NCBI GenBank assembly: GCA_013368445.1
Contig: JAACJO010000009.1
Coordinates: 186,001 to 250,000 of the forward strand
Length of the DNA: 64,000 bases
Reading direction: 5' to 3'
DNA from: Leucocoprinus leucothites
Lineage: Eukaryota > Basidiomycota > Agaricomycetes > Agaricales > Agaricaceae
Shown: one piece after another, positions 47,639-56,785 of the stretch
Position numbering within the stretch: position 1 is the first letter of the stretch
Layout: each line of letters starts with the position of its first letter
The notes under the pieces: model-generated
What the model saw: only the letters and a program-made list of their open reading frames with translations
Told to the model about the DNA's origin: nothing
Database searches by the model: none
Position numbers and translations under genes: made by a program

Positions 47639-50435
47639 TCTTGAGGAGTGTTCCTCTAGTATTGTGCATTGCGACTCTCATCTCCAGCACCCGCACCACC
47701 GTCACCACGACCTGCACCCACCTCCGGGGGATGGGGACATCGTTATCCCCATCTTCGTCATCTCCGATACCTGTATTGGACCATTGAGCCCAGATATCGC
47801 TCTACTCAGGCTGTTTGTTTCGCAGGCGTTCACATCCACGTCATTCATTCCAGGTTTCTCGAGGAATACGACGGTGAAGCAGCAGTACCAGAACAATAAA
47901 CTCTCCTCTTTGACGCTAAAGGGCACTTATTTACGGATGGGCATGGGACGGTTACAGTGAGAGGAGAGACATGAAGAGATGGCAATAATGTTGACGATTT
48001 TGAGCATTGACCTGCTCACCCCCTTACCATGAGTTGATTAATTTCTCTTCGCTTGATTTGGTCTCGCTCTTCAAATTCCCCTTCCTTGGGGTTTGGTTGT
48101 CGGGCTGTGAGATTATGCATCGCATTTCCTACGATTTGGTATGTGGTGGATCGGAGGCTAGAGCTTGAGTGATTCGGCCGGTTTCAGACCCTCGCTTGCG
48201 CCATTCTCGATTACTGTATGATTCAGATGCTTGTTCTATTCGATGTTTATCTAGTAGTTCTTTTAATTCCATATCCTCCTTCTCTCGTGTTCTGATATTA
48301 ACTTTTGGCCTAACACAGCCATACTGCCACCAAAGCTCGTCCTTTGAGCTCAATGCCTCATTCCGACACCAGCTTCCCAAGATCCACGGCATCATTGCAT
48401 TCCTCCATCACCCACTCCTCAAATTCCTCGCAGCCCAGCCGTCTTCTTTTTACGTCCAGTCTCTAGAGATAGGCCAGGAATTACGAGGTCGCCACGCACA
48501 GCAGCACCTCGTTGTGCATCAGCCTACGTCATCGTTGAACGTTGAGGGCTCGAGCGTGTCCTCCTGTTCTATAGTACCTCATATACTCACATATCCCAGG
48601 ACTCGAGCTGGCCTCTGGAATAGCCAGTTCTTCTACTCTGCTCTCTAGGCCTCAACGAAGTGAATTTGTAGACTCGTTTCTTACATTACATATGCCTTGT
48701 ATTCACAGGTAACTTCCGCTCTAACTGGTCCGTGGCTTTATCCCCGGACCTCTTGGCTTCGGCGAGAGAATTTGACCGCCGTAAGTTGCTGATTGCCAAA
48801 GGGATGGTTTATGGAATTGTCTGGCATGACTATCATCGGGAAGGTACCCAGACACCGATGGGAGGTGTTATTTTTAGGTGTATTCCGCCAGAGGAGTATG
48901 ACCGATTCGACTCGGAGACTTCCAGGCGATGCGTCACTTCCTGACGGGAATGACATTATCTCACCTCGTTCGGTAATAGGGGATTAAGGAGAGTGAAACG
49001 GCGGGGATTATCCAAGCATTTTATCCTCGTGTTCCTTCAGTCCTTGCGACAATGAGGAATTTCTACTCTCAGCGTAACCCAGGAAATGTCATGAGCTCTG
49101 CGAAGCTGGTCGTGGCGAGAAGTCAGTGAATCAATATTGTGAATTCGATGCAACGGAGCAATATTTCTATGAGTCTGAGGCAATGGATTACAAGAGAGCA
49201 ATGCAGATCTACAAGACTGACTCGAAGTCCAAGATGTGGGATGAGTTGTGGGTCCCACCGTCTTCAGTTCTCAACGCCTAACTACCACAGCACTATTAAA
49301 TAGTTACTTCAGATATTCTTATGTGGAGTTGTGAAGTCGTATTACTATTATACACGCCCAGCCACTCTCCGGCACGTCCTTGTCGGACTATGGTGGTCGC
49401 AGGACTGGTCCGCCCTGCGGGCGCGATCACGTCTCACGTTCGGACTATTCAATGACTGTTGGTTATGGGGGACTGTTTGGGTGACGAGATAAGCCACCTT
49501 TGTATGTGGTGCCCCCGGACTAGCGGTAGATGAGCTGACTCGCCCTAGCTCTGTGTCCGAGAGTATAACCGACCGATCCACTCGTCTCACTGTTCCGAGC
49601 AGTGGAGTCGGAGTTAGACGTTGGTTGAGGTCGATGTTAAATTCTAGACTCATCCTACTTGCAAATGAGCTCTTGGGAGCTTGGAATCCAAATCCAGGTC
49701 ATTCTTCATGTAAGGTCGGTAACTTGTACGATGTTCACATGGACAACACATAACCGGCCATGATTTCACACCAGACATTGAAAAATGAAACAGTGCAAAG
49801 AGTTGAGGAGGGCTGACGGTAGAAATCGGTGCGAAAGAGGAGAGTTCGAGGCTGTCTACTACCATGCGTTGTTCCCGTTATAGCAATTTTGATTTATCTG
49901 GTTGAAGACACCGCTCGGGCTCAATAACGGGAACGGTGTGCTCATCAAATGTTCTCTTCAACAAGAATATATTAGCAAGTGGCAATCTTAATCGACGAAA
50001 TTAAGGACCCGGCGCGTTGGGACACCTATTAACTACAAGAGGAGCACGCTGGGGTAAAAAAAATCATTGGCAGCCCGTGCTTAACGTTTCTCGCTGTGTA
50101 TGTAGCACAAATGATACTGACCACCTGGCACGTTTGTGGCCTGGTGATACTATCAGCACCGGAGTCGCGGAAGTGACAACTATGCGTGTGCTCGACGCAT
50201 GGTGAAGCGCGTCCTCGTAGAGTGATAGTTTTCATGCACGATGCTGGGTATCGGTTTGGTGGTGTGCATTGGTGTTGGTCGGGAAATGGATGTCACGCAC
50301 CTCCGCATGAACGAGAGGAGGGTAATGTAGTAGCCTCGAGCCCTGAATAAAGCAAGAAAAAAGGGAGGTAGCGGGTGAGCATTGTTAGCCGCGCTCGGCT
50401 ATGGTAGTTAACCCGCATTCGCCTGGCATGAGAGC
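47639..50435. other. Gene-poor stretch with possible decayed coding pieces
   Basis: Open pieces with coding-like composition but no recognised family: minus 48395-48129 (VNIRTREKEDMELKELLDKH), plus 48732-48944 (KLLIAKGMVYGIVWHDYHRE), plus about 49120-49279 (SEAMDYKRAMQIYKTDSKSK). They are not joined by obvious introns. Confidence 0.3.
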
Positions 50436-50575
50436 CTCTTATTGCGTCAGTGATACCGAATACACGGTTAATCAGCGACGATTTCCCAACATCAGACTGG
50501 TGGGTGATTAGCACGATGGTGCGAGAAGACAAGACTGCAGGGAACTGACTCGACCGACTGACAGGATGCGGAATC
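50436..50575 (-). pseudogene. Fragment of a P-loop GTPase
   Basis: The minus strand encodes IVLITHQSDVGKSSLINRVF then GITDA, a Walker A-like segment. The first Gly/Ala of the loop is His, and the preceding RFRFRILSVGRVSS lies in another frame. It resembles the N-terminus of the GTPase family found intact at 51078 in the opposite direction. No G3 or G4 motif follows. A degenerate paralogue is the simplest reading. Confidence 0.45.
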
Positions 50576-51077
50576 TAAATCGTCTAGGTGAGTAGAAACG
50601 ATTCGGGTTCTGAAAGCTGTACCTACATCTCCACACTCTTGGTGATCTCATCGATCGTAGACTCGGATTCCATGATAATTGAGGTTAGGGAGTATCGACT
50701 AATGCGCTCAAGTCACCATCACCCTTGCAGCCTTCTTGTTTGTTGACACGACGCGGGATTGATAGCGGATTATGATTGATCGATAGCGACTGCTGTACTT
50801 AGATAGTGAGAAATAGAATCGACATTGACAGAGGAAATGAATGGCGTGTCCGAACCGCAGGACGACGATTGGTCCATTGCCGAGATCACATGCCCGATAT
50901 GTGAACAGTTGTCAGACCCATGACTCTGGGTGTGACAACTCTCATCGATCATCGATCATCCCTCGCCATTGGCGGATAACTGAAGGGCGTGAACTTCACT
51001 TCATTACCAAGAAAGTCATTCAGAGGCTCTTCTTGCGCGACTCACTCCCGTCTTCCTTCCCAAACCCCGTTGCTGCA

Positions 51078-54000
51078 ATGTCTACGCAACAGGCCCCTCG
51101 TCAGCTCCCAAAAATCAAGTTCCGAGTCCTGATTATTGGGAGGGCAAATGCTGGCAAAACCTCTATCTTACAGAGAGTCTGCGACACTACGGATAGTCCA
51201 GTTATTTACAGGCGAAATGGCTGGGAGGAAGAACCGGTACGGTGTCTAAGGTTAACTCTGCCAGTTTGGTCTCACCATCTTACTAGATTCAACTCGACCC
51301 ATCCATGGATGTGGGTAATATAGTACCATTTGTCGGTTACTACTGATCCTTGAGCCAGCATGGTGAACACAAGATTGATGACGAGATCGTTTTCTCCAAT
51401 CATAAAGGTTATGTTTTTCATGATTCCCGCGGATTTGAGTCGGGGGGTGTAAATGAATTGGAGATTGTGCAGAACTTTGTGCGACAGAAGTCTGGAGAAC
51501 CACGACTGGCATCTAGATTACACGCAATATGGTTCGGAGTTTTGAGCATTTATGATTGCGACTACTGACAGTCATATTTAAAGGTACTGTGTTCCCATGG
51601 ACAACCAGCGACCGGGGCTTGATTTGAAGCATTTCAAAGATATCTGCCCTGATCAAAACGGTGCGTGAGTATGAAGCGTTGCCATAGAGGTTAACTCATG
51701 ATTTTGAAGTCCCTGTTATTGCAGTGTTCACAAAATATGACCAATTCAAGCTGGATGTGGAAATGGATTTGGAGGATGGGGATGTCAATGGGGCGGAGAC
51801 CACGCCTGAGATACAGTTTGAGGAGAACTACCTCTGCCACCTTGGTGCCGGAGCTAAGTATGTGCGATTAGAGAGTGAGTTCAGGATATAGATTTTTAGC
51901 TATGTGCTAATGCTTGTCTGTCAGAAATGCACAAGCCAGATGGGTGCTGCAAGGAACTTATTGAAGAGACAGCTAGAGTGTTGAATGACAATGTGGTGAC
52001 CTTGATGCTTGTGGCAGTGCAGAGGAGTAATGTGGAATTGAGTGTCAAGTTAGCTGTTGAGCGGTGAGTATGCTTGCATAAGAGATGTGGAGGGTTATAT
52101 AACATTCCACAAACACAGTACATTACCACATTTGGAGAGTGATGCTGAAGATATTATGAAGAAATGTTTGAGGTCATTCCCATATATCTGGGTGAGTGCC
52201 TCTGCTCACTCCACTTGCTCTGTTTTCCCCCTGCTGATGTTGGCTGTCCTCTGTTCTCCAGTTTGTGAGTGCCTATGCTGGCTTGCTCTGTTTTCCCCCT
52301 GCTGATGTTGGCTGTCCTCTGTTCTCCAGGATGTAAGTGCCTGTGCTGGCTTGCTCTGTTTTCCCCCTGCTGATGTTGGCTGTCCTCTGTTCTCCAGTTT
52401 GTGAGTGCCTGTGCTGGCTTGGTCTGTTTCCCCCCTGCTAATGTTGGCTGTCCTCTGTTCTCCAGAATGTGAGTGCCTGTGCTGGCTTGCTCTGTTTTCC
52501 CCCTGCTGATGTTGGCTGTCTCCTGTTCTCCAGGATGTGAGTGTCTGTGCTGGCTTTCTCTGTTTTCTGCCTGCTGATGTTGGCTGTCCTCTGTTCTCCA
52601 GGATGTGAGTGTCTGTGCTGGCTTGGTCTGTTTCCCCCCTGCTGATGTTGGCTGTTCTCTGTTCTCCAGGGAGTGAGTGCCTGTGCTGGCTTGCTCTGTT
52701 TTCCCCTTGCTAATGTTGGCTGTCCTCTGTTCTTCAGGTTGTGAGTGCCTGTGCTGGCTTGGTCTGTTTTCCCCCTGCTGATGTTGGCTGTCTTCTGTTC
52801 TCCAGAATGTGAGTGCTTATGCTGGCTTGGTTTGTTTTTTTCCTGCTGATATTGGCTGTCCTCTGTTCTCCAGAATGTGAGTGTCTGTGCTGGCTTGCTC
52901 TGTTTTCCCCCTACTGATGTTGGCTGTCCTCTGTTCTCCAGGATGTGAGTGCCTGTGCTGGCTTGCTCTGTTTTTCCCCTACTGATGTTGGCTGTCCTCT
53001 GTTCTCCAGTTGGTGAGTGCCTGTGCTGGCTTGCTCTGTTTTCCCCCTGCTAATGTTAGCTGTCCTCTGTTCTCTAGTTTGTGAGTGCCTGTGCTGGCTT
53101 GCTCTGTTTTCCCCTTGCTGATGTTGGCTGTTCTCTATTCTCCAGGTTGTGAGTGCCTGTGCTGGCTTGCTCTGTTTTCCCCCTACTGATGTTGGCTGTC
53201 CTCTGTTCTCCAGGGAGTGAGTGCTTGTGCTGGCTTGGTCTGTTTTCCCCCTGCTGATATTGGCTGTCCTCTGTTCTCCAGGATGTGAGTGTCTATGCTG
53301 GCTTGGTCTGTTTCCCCCCTGCTGATGTTGGCTGTCCTCTGTTCTCCAGTTTGTGAGTGCCTGTGCTGGCTTGGTCTGTTTCCCCCCTGCTGATGTTGGC
53401 TATCCTCTGTTCTCCAGTTTGTGAGTGCCTGTGCTGGCTTGCTCTGTTTTCCCCCTGCTGATGTTGGCTGTCCTCTGTTCTCCAGTTGGTGAGTGCCTGT
53501 GCTGGCTTGCTCTGTTTTCCCCCTGCTGATGTTGGCTGTCCCCTGTTCTCCAGGATGTGAGTGTCTGTGCTGGCTTGGTCTGTTTCCCCCCTGCTGATGT
53601 TGGCTGTCCTCTGTTCTCCAGTTGGTGAGTGCCTGTGCTGGCTTGCTCTGTTTTCCCCCTGCTAATGTTGGCTGTCCTCTGTTCTTCAGGTTGTGAGTGC
53701 CTGTGCTGGCTTGCTCTGTTTTCCCCCTACTGATGTTGGCTGTCCTCTGTTCTCCAGGATGTGAGTGCCTGTGCTGGCTTGCTCTATTTTCCCCCTGCTG
53801 ATGTTGGCTGTCCTCTGTTCTCTAGTTTGTGAGTGCCTGTGCTGGCTTGCTCTGTTTTCCCCCTGCTGATGTTGGCTGTCCTCTGTTCTCCAGAATGTGA
53901 GTGCCTGTGCTGGCTTGCTCTGTTTTCCCCCTGCTGATGTTGGCTGTTCTCTGTTCTCCAGAAAGTGAGTGTCTGTGCTGGCTTGGTCTGTTTTCCCCCT

Positions 54001-54746
54001 GCTGATGTTGGCTGTCCTCTGTTCTCCAGGGAGTGAGTGCCTGTGCTGGCTTGCTCTGTTTTCCCCCTGCTGATATTGGCTGTCCTCTGTTCTCCAGGAT
54101 GTGAGTGTCTGTGCTGGCTTGGTCTGTTTCCCCCCTGCTGATGTTGGCTGTCCTCTGTTCTCCAGTTTGTGAGTGCCTGTGCTGGCTTGCTCTGTTTTCC
54201 CTCTGCTGATATTGGCTGTCCTCTGTTCTCCAGGGAGTGAGTGCCTGTGCTGGCTTGCTCTGTTTTCCCCCTGCTGATGTTGGCTGTTCTCTGTTCTCCA
54301 GGTTGTGAGTGCCTGTGCTGGCTTGCTCTGTTTTCCCCCTTCTGATGTTGGCTGTCCTCTGTTCTCCAGAAAGTGAGTGTCTGTACTGGCTTGCTCTGTT
54401 TTCCCCCTGCTGATGTTGGCTGTTCTCTGTTCTCCAGAAAGTGAGTGTCTGTGCTGGCTTGCTCTGTTTTCCCCCTGCTGATGTTGGCTGTCCTCTGTTC
54501 TCCAGGTTGTAAGTGCCTGTGCTGGCTTACTTTGTTTTCCCCCTGCTGATGTTGGCTGTCCTCTATTCTCCAGAGAGTGAGTGCCTGTGCTGGCTCACTC
54601 TGTTTTCCCTCTGCTGACATAGCTTGTCCTCTCCTCTCCAGTCTATAAGTGCTTGTGCTTACCTTCTCTGCTTTGCCCTTACTCACTTCAGTATTCAGCA
54701 CAATATATTATGTCAACGACAATCACCAAACAGGTATTGCTTTTAA
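51078..54746 (+). CDS. P-loop GTPase whose 3' part runs into a 36-unit intron-like array
   Basis: Predicted guanine-nucleotide-binding protein of a family expanded in mushrooms. ATG 51078 (MSTQQAPRQLPKIKFRVLII). G1 is GRANAGKTS, G3 is DSRG (HDSRGFESGG, about 51422) and G4 is TKYD (about 51733). Introns with checked frame: after EEP (GTACGG), after DPSMD (GTGGGT), in LHAIW-YCVPMDN, in CPDQN-VPVIAVF, in YVRLE-KMHKPDG and in LAVER-TLPHLES. The last ordinary exon ends LRSFPYIW at 52191 in phase 0. It is followed directly by the module array (52192-54641) and an in-frame tail 54642-54746 (SISACAYLLCFALTHFSIQ.., TAA). The G domain is secure. Whether the real 3' end uses the tail, the micro-exons, or stops early by intron retention is unknown. 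The genomic neighbour at 50436 is a decayed relative. Confidence 0.75.
52192..54641 (+). repeat. Array of 36 intron-like modules separated by single 3-nt blocks
   Basis: Module 1 (52192-52261) is 70 nt. From 52265 on, 34 steps of exactly 68 bp reach 54577, and module 36 ends at 54641. Each later module is a 65-nt block: donor GTGAGTG (GTAAGTG in the modules at 52333 and 54509), mid-block TGCTGATG or TGCTAATG branch-like site, pyrimidine-rich end and CAG (TAG in the modules ending 53077 and 53825). The triplets between modules are in order TTT GAT TTT AAT GAT GAT GGA; GTT AAT AAT GAT TTG TTT GTT; GGA GAT TTT TTT TTG GAT TTG; GTT GAT TTT AAT AAA GGA GAT; TTT GGA GTT AAA AAA GTT AGA; last TCT. 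Nine different codons, no stop. A decayed 37th unit with donor changed to ATAAGT follows at 54645-54691. Confidence 0.97.
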
Positions 54747-55190
54747 GAAAAGTCATTGTTTGAATCTCCTCATCTATCTTTCTAGTTCTCCTCTGGCACT
54801 CCTGGATGTCATCTTATGACTGGTATTTATTTTTATAATCCTCAATGTATCTTTTAACTTTGGTGTAGTCATCATCATCCTTTTGAAGCATGCTACAACT
54901 TTGCATCCCTCTGGCCTTTCCTCCCAGTCAGCTCTATTCCAAGCACATTTAGACTGCCAGAGGTTGAATATTGGACCCAAAATCATACAACACTTTACTG
55001 AACCTCCTCAAGACTATTCTGTCCAGGATTTTGTGGACTTTATTATGGGTGTTATGGTTGGTCTACTCTTACACTATCAAGACAACATCTAAAATTGTTT
55101 CTAGTTTTAATCTCTATGCCAATCTTGTCATTTTCATAAAAGGAGTAAAGGGTGAAGAATAGAAGCTAGGGTTTAAGTAGTGTAAAGATA
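54747..55190. other. AT-rich spacer between array and transposon
   Basis: A minus-strand open frame at 54774-54986 (..NLWQSKCAWNRADWEERPEG..) has no recognised family and may be a remnant of mobile DNA. Confidence 0.35.
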
Positions 55191-55400
55191 CAGTGGCTCA
55201 AAAAACTGTCCCAATGTTTTCGCATTTTGGACATATTTGCTAATACCAGGGCAGATATATGGCCTAGCATCCTGAAAATATTCACACAGGTACCTTGACA
55301 TATTGGGCGCATATATTCCCATGATCACATGACCTTGTCCATCAATGAATTAATAATGAATTATCGAAAATATCTACTCATTGGGACAGTTTTTTGACCC
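55191..55400 (+). repeat. Left terminal inverted repeat of Tc1-type element
   Basis: Outer motif TCAAAAAACTGTCCCAATG (55198-55216) recurs inverted at the inner end (55379-55397), so each TIR carries two facing copies of a 19-bp probable transposase site. Confidence 0.9.
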
Positions 55401-55416
55401 TCTGTTATCTACCTAC

Positions 55417-56436
55417 TCAATACTTTGTATGACCTCCTCTTGCCCTGATAACTGCCTCAATCCTTCTGGGCATGCTTTCTATCAGCCTTTGGCACCTTTC
55501 TGCTGGAATCTTATTCCACTCCTCTACTAGCCTCTCCCACAATTCAAATACTCCCTTGGGTGGTCTTTCATATGCCTTCAGCTGGTCCTTCAGGTAGGTC
55601 CAGAGGTGTTCAATGGGATTTAGGTCAGGGGATTGTGCAGGCCATGGTAGAACTTGAATGTTGTTGTCCACAAACCATTGTTGTCCCAGTTTTGAGGTGT
55701 GTTTTGGGTCATTATCCTGCTGGAATATCCTCTCCTCCTCCTCCATCTCCAACTTTTCAAAGCTTTCCACCACCCCATTGTCCAAAATCTCGCAGTATTG
55801 CACTGCATCCATATTCCCTTGAACCTCTATCAGCTTTCCTACCCCATTCCACCCCATACACCCCCACACCATCATGTTACCACCTCCTCCATGTTTGACA
55901 GTAGGGAGAGTGGTCCTATCTGACAGTGGTTCCCCCCTCTCCTTCCAGGTATACACCTTTCCATCTGACCCAATCTTGTTGATCTTTGTTTCATCTGTCC
56001 ACAACACCCTCTTCCAGTCCTCCACTGTCCAATTCCTATGTTCATGTGCAAAGTCAAGGCGTTCCTCACGATGTCGCTTTTTGAGTAGAGGTCGTTTGAT
56101 CTTGGTTACAGAGCGAAATCCATTATCCTGAAGGGTATTTCTGACAGTTTGGGGTGTGACAGGGTCAGACAGAGTAGAGTTAATGAAAGTTGTAGCCTGG
56201 ACAGCATTGTCTAGCTTTCCAGAGGTTATTTGGTGAATTATTGCTTTTTTATCACAAGGAGAAAGCTTGGAAGGACGTCCTCCCTTGTTGTTTTCCTTGT
56301 CCCCATCAACTTCTTTCTTGATCCTCCCAACAGTAGACTTTCCTAGACCAGTTTTATGTTCAATCTGGCACAAGGAATAGCCATCTTTGAGAAGAGAAGT
56401 GACTTGGGAGTATTGGGTAGAGGAGATAGCTTTCAT
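55417..56436 (-). CDS. Tc1-type transposase, DD34E, apparently intact
   Basis: 339 aa, ATG 56436 (MKAISSTQYSQVTSLLKDGY). The N-terminal helix-turn-helix DNA-binding region (residues 1-50, SLCQIEHKTGLGKSTVGRIK) and a second one (about 55-110) bind the inverted repeats. The catalytic triad of the RNase H-like fold is visible: Asp in WTDETKIN, Asp in FQQDNDPKHTS, Glu in SPDLNPIEHLW, with 34 residues between the last two, which defines the DD34E Tc1 group. Length is normal for the family. It ends ARGGHTKY, close to the ARGGHTQY end of the decayed element at 62206-63528. No introns, no stops. Confidence 0.95.
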   Translation of the reverse strand: MKAISSTQYSQVTSLLKDGYSLCQIEHKTGLGKSTVGRIKKEVDGDKENNKGGRPSKLSPCDKKAIIHQITSGKLDNAVQATTFINSTLSDPVTPQTVRNTLQDNGFRSVTKIKRPLLKKRHREERLDFAHEHRNWTVEDWKRVLWTDETKINKIGSDGKVYTWKERGEPLSDRTTLPTVKHGGGGNMMVWGCMGWNGVGKLIEVQGNMDAVQYCEILDNGVVESFEKLEMEEEERIFQQDNDPKHTSKLGQQWFVDNNIQVLPWPAQSPDLNPIEHLWTYLKDQLKAYERPPKGVFELWERLVEEWNKIPAERCQRLIESMPRRIEAVIRARGGHTKY

Positions 56437-56573
56437 GATGTAGTGGCAGGAAGAAAGACAGTTGTAGCCATCTCAACATGTCAACCAAGGTCACATGATC
56501 TTGTTTATTACTCCCACGCCTGCCCTGATGCTCCCCTGGCATGTTACAAGGTAGATACTGGGAGGCTGACAGG

Positions 56574-56783
56574 GGGTCAAAAAACTGTCCCAATGAGTAG
56601 ATATTTTCGATAATTCATTATTAACTCATTGATGGACAAGGTCATGTGATCATGGGAATATATGCGCCCAATATGTCAAGGTACCTGTGTGAATATTTTC
56701 AGGATGCTAGGCCATATATCTGCCCTGGTATTAGCAAATATGTCCAAAATGCGAAAACATTGGGACAGTTTTTTGAGCCACTG
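56574..56783 (-). repeat. Right terminal inverted repeat of Tc1-type element
   Basis: Mirror image of 55191-55400 with a single mismatch. The 19-bp motif occurs at 56577-56595 and inverted at 56758-56776. Confidence 0.9.
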
Positions 56784-56785
56784 TA

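Larger units (their letters stand above)
55191..56783 (-). mobile_element. Complete Tc1-type DNA transposon, 1593 bp
   Basis: Flanked by TA dinucleotides (55189-55190 and 56784-56785), the Tc1/mariner target duplication. Terminal inverted repeats are 210 bp each (55191-55400 and 56574-56783) and differ by one base (55349). Both ends begin CAGTGGCTCAAAAAACTG. One transposase gene lies inside on the minus strand. Intact ORF and near-identical ends suggest recent movement. Confidence 0.95.

Noticed and set aside
52192..54641. CRISPR-like reading of the regular array
   Set aside because: Spacers are only 3 nt, the repeats are not palindromic, and the host is a eukaryote.
53784..54701. 305-aa minus-strand open frame through the module array
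   Set aside because: 68 is not a multiple of 3, so the frame cycles through all three phases of the unit. It is open only because the reverse complement of the unit lacks stops, it starts at GTG, and no splice or promoter logic supports it.
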